From: Austropuccinia psidii
Taxonomy: Eukaryota; Basidiomycota; Pucciniomycetes; Pucciniales; Sphaerophragmiaceae
Direction: 5' to 3'
NCBI GenBank assembly: GCA_023105745.1
Contig: JALGQZ010000006.1
Coordinates: 35,915,686-35,979,685 of the forward strand
DNA length: 64,000 nucleotides
Numbering within the stretch: position 1 is the stretch's first letter; every line of letters starts with the position of its first letter. Of the stretch, positions 21,161-31,422 are shown piece after piece. The notes under the pieces were generated by a model. It was not told the DNA's origin. It saw only the letters and a list, made by a program, of their open reading frames with translations, and did no database searches. Both the position numbers and the translations under genes were made by a program.

Positions 21161-22180
21161 ATAATTCTGATTTGATATGATTTTTGCTGATTCCAGAGTG
21201 CTTATTGTTGTTTCATTATGCTTGCTTATTCATTATCTCCCATGATCCATCTAGCTCCACTACCTGAATTCCACCTTAACTCCACTTTAACTCCACTGTA
21301 GCTCTACCTTAGCTCAACCTTAGCTGCAACCAATCATATTCCAGGATTCTGGCCAAGGATATCTCAGCATTTGGAATTCAAAATATGACCAATCAGAATC
21401 TAGAAACATTCAAGCTCTGACAAATCATATTATTTCTTGTTTTTTTCTTTTTTTCTGGCCAAGTTGTGGTTTGTTGAAAAATTTATTTTTGAGAGTTTGT
21501 TTTTGATGGAAAAAATAAAAGGAGCCCTTCTTCCCAGAGCCCAAAATGTTTTTTCTGAACTTTTTGATATTTTTTTATATATATGGGTCTACACCTATAT
21601 CTTAATTATATGTGAAGTAAATAGTATTTGAAGTGTATTTTTATGGGATAAATTTGGCCAGTTGTCCCTTTAAATATATTTTGATATTATGATACCTCTA
21701 TCATGTTATTATCTTAGTATTCTGATATTTCACTATAAAATTATAATGTCACTCTATTATAATATTATTTTATTTGGATATTGTAGTATTATAGTATTTT
21801 ATTATCATAATATTGTAGCTTTATGATGTTATATCATCTCGATACTTTAATATTTTCTTATTATAATATGATGGTAATATAGCATTATGATCTTTTTTTT
21901 ATTTAATCATAATATATTAAGGAATAAGCTGAATATTATTTTGTCTTTTTATCATATTTTTTCTATTATAACCTGTATTCTTTGTATTCTCTTTCTTTCT
22001 AAAGAAAGGGGGGTGGTCAGTTCTCTTTGATAATTTGTTTTTTAAAAAAATTAAAAAAAAATTATGAATTGTGCAAGAAAAAGAGTAAATTAAAAACCTG
22101 GTAAACCCCCCTGGATTCTATGTATGTGCTATGTGTGTGTGCATTCTGTGTGTCTTTATGTAGACTGTGTTTGTTTTGGG
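21161..22180. other. No gene seen; CCAAT-rich patch and simple AT repeats
   Basis: 21255-21330 holds short repeats of AACTCCAC / TAGCTCAACCT. Two CCAATCA boxes follow (21340 and 21391), then AATAAAAGGAGCCC (21514), which could be an old LTR promoter. 21670-21900 is a TATTATAGTAT-like simple-sequence tract. AAAGAAAGGGGGGTGG near 22003 resembles a polypurine tract, but no LTR match was found. Confidence 0.4.
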
Positions 22181-22710
22181 TATTTTGTTCTGATTATTTT
22201 CCATTTTCCTTCCTTATTTATTCATTTCAACAATATTAAGGTAGTTTACTTCAGAAAATCTTTTGAGGATTGATGCCACACATAACTGATCAAGTTATTC
22301 TTACTCCTTTGAAAAATATCTATTCTTCTTGTAGTGAGAAAAACTTCAGAAGTGTATTTTATTCTGATTATTTTCCATTTTCCTTCCTTATTTATTTATT
22401 TCTACAATATTAAGGTAGTTTCCTTCAGAAAATCTTTTGAGGATTGATGCCTCACATAACTGATCAAGTTATTATTACTCCTTTGAAAAATATCTAGTCT
22501 TCTTCTAGTGAGAAAAACTTCAGAAGTGTATTTTATTCTGATTATTTTCCATTTTCCTTCCTTATTTATTCATTTCTACAATATTAAGGTAGTTTCCTTC
22601 AGAAAATCTTTTGAGTATTGATGCCACACATAACTGATCAAGTTATTCTTACTCCTTTGAAAAATATCTAGTCTTCTTGTGGTGAGAAAAACTTCAAAAG
22701 TGTTTTTTAT
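22181..22710. repeat. Tandem triplication, 174-bp unit
   Basis: Three nearly identical units start at 22181, 22355 and 22529 (TATTTTRTTCTGATTATTTT). Each runs through TTCCTTCCTTATTTATT, GAGGATTGATGCC and CTAGTCTTCTTGTAGTGAG, and a decaying fourth start is at about 22708. Differences between units are few single bases, so this array is much younger than its surroundings. Confidence 0.9.
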
Positions 22711-23499
22711 TCAAATTCTCTTCTTCTTCTTTGGGGTTTTAAAGAATAAAGAATCACTGTGTTGTAAATTTGAGAGTTCTGATAATTGTTTAAACTCTAC
22801 TTTTGTATTTGGAAGTTCATCAAAAACCTTTTTATTTGTTCCATTGAAACCTATTACTTATTCCATCTTATTTTTCAGATTATCTTGTTCACCTTCATTT
22901 TGAAATAAATCTTGGAATTAAGACATTACAGTTTCAAAAATAAACAATCTTCCTTTGAAGAAGTGCAATGATGAGGAATTTTGACCTTATAAAAGGTAAT
23001 TATTTATGAAATTGGGAATTCAACAAACCTCTAAGTACTTCATTAATGGAAAATAAGTTTAAATAAACTATAATTTAATAGTATATGAATGTTTATTCAT
23101 TCAAGAAAAATAATGAAATTTACTTTCATTGATTAATTCATAAACTGCTGCTTAATTATTAAAGTCTTATTTTCCCCAAAACTTATAGCCACTTGTGTTT
23201 TGGGTGGTATAAGAAATAGTTAACCACCCCTATTTTTTTAAGATGAGAAAGTTCTGATACTATTACAGAACTCTTGATGAATTTGATAACAAGAACATTT
23301 TTTATTATTATCGTAACTTTTCTTTGATACTAATAAAAATATCTTTCCCACAACTTTTATTCATAATTCCATGGCAATTTTGTAATTTTTATTGATTTAT
23401 TAGTTATATATAGATTTTTTTTAATTCATTTATTGATTATGAATAGAGGTTTTCTAATTTTATTTTATAATTTTAATCTTCTTAATTTTTCTCTTTCCT
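22711..23499. other. No gene seen
   Basis: AT-rich sequence. A short stretch at about 23180-23240 (GGTGGTATAAGAAATAG then CCACCCC) resembles 38055-38095, so both sites may be edges of the same old repeat. Confidence 0.35.
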
Positions 23500-24234
23500 A
23501 TTACAGAAAAATCACAAATTAAATTTGCAGTTCAAGGCCATGCTGGGGAAATGATGTATCATTTGTCCTTTCATTGGTTTATATCCACTTCTTTTTTTTT
23601 CTTGATTTAAAATAGAATAAGAGAATGAGTAACTAAGTAGCTGAATTGCACTTTAAGTGCATTCTGGGACTATCATGTATCATCAGTCCTTTCAGATTTT
23701 TAACATATTCTTCTTTTTTTTATGTCTTGATTGAAAATATAATAAGAGAAAGAAGAATTAAATAGTTGAATTTCCGTTTGAGTCCATGCTGGGCCTATCA
23801 TGTATCATTGGTCATTGCATTTTTTTAACATCTTCTTCCTTGATGTTATGAATTATAAAAGAAAAATAGTAAATAAATAGTTGTACTTCAGCTTAAGGCC
23901 AGGCTGGGCCTTTAAATTTCTGAAGAATAATTTTCTGAAATTAATCTTGATTCTTCCTCCTTGCCATTTCAATATTGCAGATCACAATTCCTTGCCATAA
24001 CTTCTTCCATCCTTTTTTTTCAAACAAAATCTGTGATTATTCATTATAGCTATTAGCTGTGAGACTTTATCCTCTAAATCAAAATCCAATGCCTTTTTCA
24101 ATAAAATAGAAATCCATTCTCCATTTAATTCTTTTACCATCCACTTGATATTCTTCAATGAAAAACCATCTTTCAGCCTTGGATTTACGCTACTATAACC
24201 TTTTCCTTGAATCCTCTTCCATATAAAATGTTTC
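23500..24234 (-). repeat. Dispersed repeat X, copy 2 (3' part) with tandem tail
   Basis: Inverted relative to copy 1 at 4414-5640. The open frame at 23982-24290 shares the block LEDKV with copy 1 before the match ends. The tail holds about four units of roughly 117 bp around TTGCAGTTCAAGGCCATGC and ATCATGTATCATNNGTC (about 23530, 23650, 23770 and 23885). This copy continues at 26046-26191 and 37096-37700 after two insertions. Confidence 0.65.
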
Positions 24235-26050
24235 TGTAAGTTGTGGATATGAAACTTTGATAGAATATCAAATACTTTTCCCATACTCAAAATTTGTATA
24301 AGGTAAAATTATTTAAAAATAGTAAGAAATAGTATTTTTAAAGAGTAAACGCACCAATTCTATTGTTTTTAACTTTGTAAGTATAGAACAATAATATAAT
24401 AAAAATTTATTGTTTTACCAACAATAAAGATTTATCCAAAAATACTCTACAAGAGATATTTGAGGCTATAAAAGAAATTTCTTCAAGAGCAATTTCAATT
24501 GGAATTGATTGAGCAAAGAACTGCAAGAAAGTAATTAAAGAAAAATGTCTTTAAAAAGATATTCAAAGAGAAAACACACCCAAAAGTGACCAGATTGAAT
24601 TTGAAAACAAAGTGACAAAGTTAACAGTGATGAAGGATGCTTTGACTCACTTCTGGGGTGGTTCAAGGGGTAAAAATGATTATAAGAGTTACAAACAGTG
24701 ATTATAATAATTTTTTCACATGGCTAAAACGTTTAAAATGATATGGAAAGGGTGGTTGTAATCTTTTATTGATTGCTTTAACAGTGTTTAACCTAATTAT
24801 AAAAGGAAAAGATTCTAACATGAAGAGAAAAGTGGGGCAAAGAAGACATTCTTTTCTAGCCATCAATTTTCTTACTCCAAGAGTGAAATTTCCTCTTGTC
24901 AGTCGTGGAAAACACTCTGACAACAGAAAAGCCAATTATGGCATTATTGAACCCTTGTTTAGACCAAAAAAGGGCTGGTTTTGGCCATTTTTTGCTATTT
25001 TTAGCCATTTTAGACCCTTAAATCAGCCATTACTATAGTAATACCTGGCCTAGAGCCTTCAAAACACTTCAAAATGATCTTAAGAGACGTATAAACAAGT
25101 TAAAACTGTTTTTACTAAGATTTTTTATCTTAAGGGTAGTTTTACCCTCTTGCCAACAGTTAAATCTGCCCTGGTTGGTATCAAAACCTCATCATCAATT
25201 GAGTCACAGACCCTTTGACTCAATTCCAGGCCAAAATTGATGAGCTTTTGCATAGATTTTGACATCTCACGCCTGTTAGCCAGTATTTTGGGGGTCTGGC
25301 TCCCCCTTAGAGCTAGAGTTCCTTTTCCCCCCCAAATTTAATCTTTCCGATTTATTTTTTCCTTTAATTCCTCATCATGTATTATACTTACAATTTGCAT
25401 ATGTAATTCAATTAAGTTTGATAGTACACTACTGTAATAATTGACACCTCATATGTAAATCAAAGTTCACTCATGTAATACACGCGCACATTTTGACAAT
25501 TCAATTGAAAATACCTCTAAACTATACACAACACCTCAATTTTAACACAAAAATTGTTGATTAGCACTACATGTGATGTGAACTAAATTAAGGTTTTGAG
25601 GATTCCCAATTTTTATATAGAAAATACAAAAACCTTAATTTAAGCTTATTTAAAGTTGAGTTACAAACCTTTCACTCAGGCGTGACCCCACCTAATTTTT
25701 GATAAGGAATCCAATGGTGAAATAAATTTTATATGTTTATTTTTTAGATGAAAAGTTATGATAAATTTTATTTAACTTTTTTCCAAAATTATTTTACTTT
25801 GGGTAATTTTGTTAAAAATTGATTTTTACTTAATTTTTTCAAGTAAAAATTTGTTTTTACAATTTTCAATGTTAATGTATTTTTATTTTTAAATTAGAAT
25901 TAAATTTTTGATTTTGTATATAAATCCATATTTCTATTTTAATTTTTATTTTAATAATATAAATAAATTTATTTCATTTATGTTTGTAAAGTTAATTTTT
26001 TGTTTGTGGTCTTTTGGGTATATGAAAGTACCTCTAAGGCTCACAGTTTC
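24230..26050 (-). mobile_element. Solo V LTR with 5-bp target duplication
   Basis: The LTR spans 24235-26045 (1811 bp), from TGTAAGTTGTGGATATG to GGCTCACA on the plus strand, i.e. inverted. It is flanked by GTTTC at 24230-24234 and 26046-26050, so it arose by insertion of a full element and LTR-LTR recombination. It is the most diverged V copy here. Several CG sites of the young element read TG or CA in it. It lies within repeat X, splitting the sequence between ...AATGATTATTGGAATG and TTTTATATGG. Confidence 0.93.
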
Positions 26051-26191
26051 ATTCCAATAATCATTCCCAATATTCCCCATTACTCCATCACAGCTTAATA
26101 TATCAATGCACTCAAGTTTTTTACTCTTGATCCAGGTAGCTGGTACCATGTAACTTCAATTTTCTTTGAGTTAATTCTTCATTTGAAAAAT
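26046..26191 (-). repeat. Dispersed repeat X, copy 2 (middle piece)
   Basis: On the minus strand this piece reads GTACCAGCTACCTGGATCA... and matches 5011-5110 of copy 1. It sits between the solo V LTR and the U element. Confidence 0.6.
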
Positions 26192-26390
26192 TATCATAGG
26201 GGCTCTCCTAAATGAAGAGGGCCTGGCACTCAGTGAACAGACTTACTTATGGAGGGCTCAGAATAAATACTCAATTGATAAGAGTAAAGAAATAAGAGAA
26301 AAAATTCCTAGTCATAAAATAATAAGCATTAAAAGATATGAGAGAAAAACAAAAATAATAATAAAGAGCCAACCACATATAATCCTGTAT

Positions 26391-26585
26391 CACTGTTTCA
26401 ACCTGTTCAGAAAAGGGAAAAGGCTTAATAAAGGATATGGCCACCGGGACTCTACTGAACAGGTGAGGGAAGGCAAAGACTAACTGAATCACTGTTTCAA
26501 CCTGTTCAGAAAAGATAAAAGGATTAATGAAGGATATGGCCACCAGGACTCTACTGAACAGGTGAGGGAAGGAAAAGACTAACTT
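26391..26585. repeat. 100-bp tandem duplication in U LTR
   Basis: Two copies of a unit beginning CACTGTTTCAACCTGTTCAG and ending GGGAAGGMAAAGACTAACT are present. The same pair is in the other LTR (36470-36665), so the duplication predates this insertion. Confidence 0.85.
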
Positions 26586-26774
26586 AATAGCTAATAAAAT
26601 AATATTTCTTTAATGAAAAAGAAAATAATATTAAATAATAAATCCAATATTTTAATTAACTGGGGGAAAAACCCCCAGGTGGGTGAAAGGGGGCTGGTAT
26701 ATGTGAAAAAGTGCCAGCCTGGAGTTTGAGTGTTGAGAAACCATGATTGTATGATTGAGAAACTTGTATTTGAG

Positions 26775-26925
26775 ATGTGAAACTGTATTGGTGTATCCAG
26801 TACAGATATTTGAATCAATACAGGTGTTTGCACCTGTATTGAAGGCAGGCCTGTATTTGGTGAATCCTGTATTTGGGCTTTGCCTGTATTGAGCTGTATT
26901 GAGGTTTGTAACTGTATTTGGTGAA
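26775..26925. promoter_or_regulatory. Cluster of CTGTATT motifs in U LTR
   Basis: At least seven CTGTATT/AATACAG occurrences lie within about 150 bp, many as CCTGTATTTGG. The other LTR has the same cluster (36850-37000), and similar motifs occur at 49695-49910 next to a U-like LTR. Repeated spaced heptamers in U3 suggest a protein-binding array. Confidence 0.45.
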
Positions 26926-27015
26926 TCTTCTATGAAACACCTTACTGATTAGGTGTTGGAAGATTTTCCATTAGTAATGAGTGGTAATTCCCTGCCTGTC
27001 TCCATGGCTGTAACA

Positions 27016-27029
27016 TTACCCCCCCTCTT
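27016..27029 (-). promoter_or_regulatory. Polypurine tract, U element
   Basis: The minus strand reads AAGAGGGGGGGTAA-type purines directly before the LTR start TGTTACAGCC. Confidence 0.7.
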
Positions 27030-27469
27030 GAAAGTAGTGAGCTCTGAGCACCATAAGAGTAGTGACTCTTGATAAGATCAATTGAAGTTTCTTCCCCCCC
27101 ATTACCCAACTCTCATCCCTCATAATTCCCCTTCATAAATCATAATTTCCAACCCTTTAATCTTCACAACTTGTAGGTCCTTCTTCTTTGACTTGATTCT
27201 GATTCTTCTCCCCTTCTTTGAACTTTCTTCACTTCCTCCCTTTCTTCTATTTTTGCTATTCTTCTCATTGCAGAGCTCTTCACTCAAGTTTTCTTGAGTC
27301 CTCATGGCCCATGATAAAAAGTAAATTCAGGTCCATGTCCTAAGAACCCACTTCTACTTCATCAATTTGTCTTCCTTTTGAGATTGGGCCAAAATTGGCC
27401 TTTTCTTGCTTTGGACTATTTCAGAGTCCCTTGAATTTTTCCCCAAAATTTTGTTTTATGGGGTTTTTT

Positions 27470-27910
27470 GGCCAAAATGCGCAAAATTGGCAAAAGTGTG
27501 AAAAATGCACCGAAATGCACATAATGCAAGATATTGAAGATTTAGTTGAATAATTAATTAAATCACTATTTTGAGGGTTTTAATGCTTTGAAAAAGTAAT
27601 AGCCAGAAATGCGCAAAGTGTGCAAAAGTGTGAAAATATTCCAATATGATTAAAATGGCATATTTTGGTGAAGAATTGAATAAAACAAAGTTTTTGAAGG
27701 AGAATGAAGCCAAATGCGTCAAAGTGCACAAACTGCGCAAAAGTGCGCAAATGCTCAAAATGCCCAATTAGACTAGGTTCCCTGGGGTTTGACTTTTGAA
27801 GGCCTTTCACATGTTCTGAAGTTCATTTGCTGGTATTATGCACAAAATGCACAGAATGCATCAAACTGCGCAAAATGCGTCAAAGTGCGCAAAAGTGTGC
27901 AAATGCATAA
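27470..27910. repeat. TGCGCAAA motif cluster upstream of the antisense gene
   Basis: Variants of TGCGCAAAA, TGCGTCAAA and TGTGCAAAA recur more than fifteen times in 440 bp, mostly as AATGCGCAAA or AAGTGCGCAAA. CG dinucleotides are rare elsewhere in the window but frequent here. The cluster ends about 160 bp before the start codon of the antisense gene at 28068. The same motif appears reversed at about 49742 and 49847. Confidence 0.65.
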
Positions 27911-28067
27911 AAGTGGCCAATTTGGCCTATGAAAAGTTTCTTTCATGACTTTCTTCTATTTTTCTTGTGCTTAAACCCATTCTTGCAGTTCAAATTGCTG
28001 TAATTGACTTGCTGACTTGCAATTGTCCACAACATTCTTGGTCTTGACTTTGAAATTTGACTTGAAC

Positions 28068-29210
28068 ATGAGTTCAAGGCTGACTTCACTTTGTGATTCC
28101 AACTACTCTGATTCCCCATCTTCTGTACTTTATGATCCTGATGTTTTTGTTAACTTGAGGAAGCTTTCTGAAGAGAGTATGGCCCCTACAGAGATTCATG
28201 ACTTAACTAGAAATTACAATGATTTCCAGTCTGTCAGAGTTATTGAGCCACCCTGCATCAATTGTCAGAGGAAAGGGATTCCTTGTGTTGAATCTGCTAC
28301 TGCTAGGTCCACCAGGTGTCAATTCTGCAATCTTGGAAAAAGAAATTGTTCTCAAGACAACTATAGCTTTCCTGAAAATTCCAGGAGATTATGGAGCAGC
28401 ATCAAGAAGGGTGGAAGATTTGGATTGGAAGCTCCTGTTAATGAACCCCGCACCTCTGATACCACCTCTGGTCACTCCAATTGTAAGTTGATTGGTCATA
28501 AAACTGATGTGTTACTGACTTTTATGGTTTCTTTTTACCTTCTTCAGTGACTGGCTCCAGGATGAGAGGTTTCCAACAATGGAATAATACCAGCAGCTCC
28601 TGGGCCAACATTGGAGGAGCCATTCACCCCCAAGGAAATCCCATTGGAGTGATCCCAGAGGTTCCCATTTTGGTCACCAGAAAAGATGGGAAAATTGGAA
28701 AATTGAAGAGAAAATTGGTGGTTCAAGATGAAATTGATACTGATGCTGAAGGCAGTGATGAGATTGATGGAGAAGAGCTTGAAATTACTACCCCAATCCA
28801 AAAAAAGAATCCGATCCCCTTCAAAATCCCCATTACAAGCCAGTACCACCAATCATGAAGTGATCAGGTCCCCCCAACCACCTCAACTTCCAATTAGATT
28901 CCCAACCAGGAGATCCACACTTGCCTCTACCTCTACCAGTATCCAACCACCTGTGGCCAGCACTTCCAAAGACCCAATGCCTCCAGAACCTGAATCAATC
29001 TTTAAAACCCATTGCCGCTGGAATATAACTGGAAACTTCACTGATCAGAAAAAGGTGAACAAGAAGGTGGTCACCTCCTTATTTGCTGAAGTTGATGCTT
29101 TGACTGAGGGTTTTGCTAATAAGGCTATGAAGAGTGCCATTCCAGGGGAGCCCACTATTGCTTTGGCCAAGGAGGAAGTTGCTTATGAAGATTCTATGGT
29201 TGTCAACTGA
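28068..29210 (+). CDS. Antisense two-exon Zn2Cys6-type protein carried by the U element
   Basis: The gene reads opposite to gag-pol, between the chromodomain and the 3' LTR. Exon 1 (28068-28482) starts MSSRLTSLCDS and contains C-x2-C-x6-C-x10-C-x2-C-x6-C (residues about 65-97), the exact spacing of fungal Zn2Cys6 DNA-binding clusters. Then follow RRLWSSIKKGGRFGLE and TSDTTSGHSN. A 65-bp intron (28483-28547) joins exon 2 in phase (LTGSRMRG). Exon 2 has an acidic stretch (DTDAEGSDEIDGEE) and a Ser/Pro-rich segment. One extra A in the run 28800-28806 shifts the frame, after which the C-terminal part (ending EEVAYEDSMVVN, stop at 29208) follows. I recall repeated unnamed rust proteins of this type, unverified. 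Function unknown: a transcription factor or a repressor of the element are both possible. Confidence 0.72.
28483..28547 (+). other. 65-bp intron of the antisense gene
   Basis: Donor GTAAGT, branch-like TTACTGAC about 30 bases before the end, pyrimidine-rich tract and acceptor TTCAG. The join restores a codon (T|TG, Leu). Because the signals are on the strand opposite the element's genomic RNA, retrotransposition would not remove it. Confidence 0.75.
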
Positions 29211-29538
29211 TGAGGATTATCTGTAGCTGGTCTTTACAATTACTAGTGCTTTGCTCTTTGATTATTGAATGAATTGACTCCCCAAACATGATATGGGAGT
29301 GATAACTACTGCTTTGGAAACAAGAAATAAAAAATGAATCATAAAAGTAAAAGAAAATGAAATGAAATAAAAATAAAGAAAGAATTGAGAGAAAAAAGAG
29401 AGTAAAGAAAATAGAATAAAGAGAACTTCTTAGGATTGATCTTCTGGTGGCGAGTTACTTGATTTTGGCCCTAATTTTACTGAAAAGACAAAACCAAACA
29501 TTTGATGCTCACGTAGCGGCCAAGGTGTTGTTTTACAA

Positions 29539-30405
29539 GAAGTAGAACCCTCAGAGATGCATACCAGGAGATGGAACATACTTTCATAACTTCCACTCCC
29601 CACCAAGCATCATAAAAGAATAGAAAACTTTTCCATAAATGAAATTGAGTTAAGGAATGTCTTGAATAATATTAAGTGGCATAATTTGGAATAATATTAT
29701 GAAATAAAAGGAAAGAATAAAAAGAAAAGTGGGAATTTGGCCATATCTTGATGAAAAGTCCAAATTCAGGGTATGATGTTGCAAGGCCTTCTAAACCTGT
29801 CCCCAGAAATTGACAAGTTCTCACAAAGTGGCCAAGTGTCACATGGTGGAATGTGATCTACAAGTTGCCAGTATTAATCAGTCTTTCAACTGGTTTAATA
29901 GCCTTTTTGTCAACAGTTCCCTTCGCTGTAGTCTGGCAGATAGCATTGTGACAATAAATCGGTTACCAACATCATGGGTTTGATTCTGGTTTGAGACAAG
30001 AGGAGGTCTCAATCAAACAACCAGAAATCACTGGGTTTTCCACTCCGTTGGCATACAAGGATTCCTCCCCTTGGGGGTTCCTTTTAGGCTCCTTTTGTGA
30101 CTAATGTAACTCCATGAGGGTGACATGGGTAATACCATAAGTTACATGCACTTTGGGATGCAGTGCTCTAAACCCAGGTGTACTGTCACATGGTGGAATG
30201 TGATCTACAACTTGCCAGTATTAATCGGTCTTTCAACCAGTTTAATAGCCTTTTCGGCAAGAGTTCCCATTTCTGAGGTCTGGCAGACAGCATTGTGACA
30301 CCAAGCTGATGCTTAAAACATATTTGGGTAGAATACCCCCTGAAAGATGCATTCCAGGAGAGGAAATTACTTTCATAAACTCCAATGCCCACCAAGCACC
30401 ATAAG
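29539..30405. repeat. Interleaved direct repeats after the antisense gene
   Basis: Two pairs are seen. GATGCATACCAGGAGATGG... at 29550 recurs as GATGCATTCCAGGAGAGG... at 30346 (about 70 bp). CACATGGTGGAATGTGATCT... at 29838-29951 recurs at 30186-30299 (about 112 bp). The order is A-B-B'-A', all direct, with different offsets (about 795 and 348 bp), so two duplication events are needed. No gene is seen in 29211-30405. Confidence 0.75.
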
Positions 30406-31422
30406 TCAAACTCTTGAGGCATTTGGGCCAGGTTTGTCTGGATACAAAGTGTCAAAATCTTTGACAAGGTCTGGGAAGTTGGTAAGGTTGGAAGCTGGTT
30501 CCCAAGTTGTTCTTTCTGGGTCTTCATTGAATCCTTTCCACTCCACTAGATACCATAATGTACCTCTCTTGAGATTTGAGTCCAGAACCTGCGCCACTTC
30601 CCATTCTTCTTTCTCTTTCACTATTACTGGTGGTGGTGGCAATTGATGTCGATTTGGGATAGTTGATTGCTTCACTGGTTCTAAAAAGGACACATGGAAA
30701 ACAGGGTGAGCTGACTTCCATTGTTGAGGCATCTTGAGGTGATATGCATGGCTGCCAATCTTCTTGAGAACTTCAAAGGGTCCCAGCCATCTTTATGAAA
30801 GTGTCTTGGTGGGTCTTGTTGTCTTGATGTTCTTGGAAGCTAGCCATACTTTGTCCCCAGGTTGGAAATCAGGTGGAATCGCTCTATTTCTATCTGCATA
30901 CTTCTTAAAACACTTTATTGCTGACTCAAATTCTTCTTTGACAACTTTCTGTACTGATTGGAGTTTTATTGATAACTTTCCAGCAGGTGTATCTTGAGAA
31001 ATGTGAATTGAGTCAAAGCTGGGATTTCTTCCATAAATGGTGAAAGATGGTGGCTGTTTTGTTGATGAATGTTCTGCATTATTATAGGCAAATTCAGCCA
31101 GAGGGAGCCAGGTGTTCCAGTCATCTTGATGGTAACTGACATACATCCAAAGATACTGTTCTAGAATCTGATTTACCCTCTCTGTATGTCCATCTGTTTC
31201 AGGGTGAAAGGCAGTTGAAATATCTCTTGATATCTTGATCTGCTGACAAAATTGAGTCCAAAATGATGAAACAAATAATGAACCTCTATCACTAACAATA
31301 TTGATTGGAAGACCATGTTTGTAAAATACATGACTAATAAAGATTTGAGCTAAGTCCAAAGCAGTGATTGTTGAATAAGCTGGAATAAATATTGCCATTT
31401 TTGAGAATCTGTCTACAACTAC
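30406..31422 (-). pseudogene. pol: Integrase core C-terminal half, GPF module and chromodomain, U element
   Basis: From 31398 down, the integrase core shows the second catalytic Asp in IVSDRGSLF and the Glu in ETDGHTERVNQ. A stop near 30793 (TAA in place of a codon before RWLGPF) interrupts the frame, then a GPF-type module (RWLGPFEVLKK) and a chromodomain follow at about 30612-30442: EEWEVAQVLDS, LWYLVEWKGF, TTWEP. The W/W/aromatic pattern is that of canonical chromodomains that bind methylated histone H3. Another in-frame TGA (about 31422) separates this part from the first catalytic Asp. All three catalytic acidic residues survive, but nonsense changes make the copy inactive. Confidence 0.88.

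Larger units (their letters stand above)
26192..27015 (-). repeat. 3' LTR, U family
   Basis: On the plus strand it starts TATCATAGGGGCTC and ends ATGGCTGTAACA. The matching 5' LTR starts TGTCGCAGGGGCTC, so two CG/TG positions have changed to CA/TA. It contains a 100-bp tandem duplication (26391-26585) and a cluster of CTGTATT motifs (26775-26925). Confidence 0.92.

Noticed and set aside
22000..22030. AAAGAAAGGGGGGTGG as the polypurine tract of another element
   Set aside because: No LTR-like sequence after it matches any repeat in the window, and no Pol remnants precede it.
27120..27305. Basic 61-codon minus-strand frame as an extra U-element protein
   Set aside because: Lys/Arg-rich low complexity with no motif, in a non-coding 3' region.
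30347..30646. 99-codon plus-strand frame
   Set aside because: Shadow of the chromodomain-coding minus strand.
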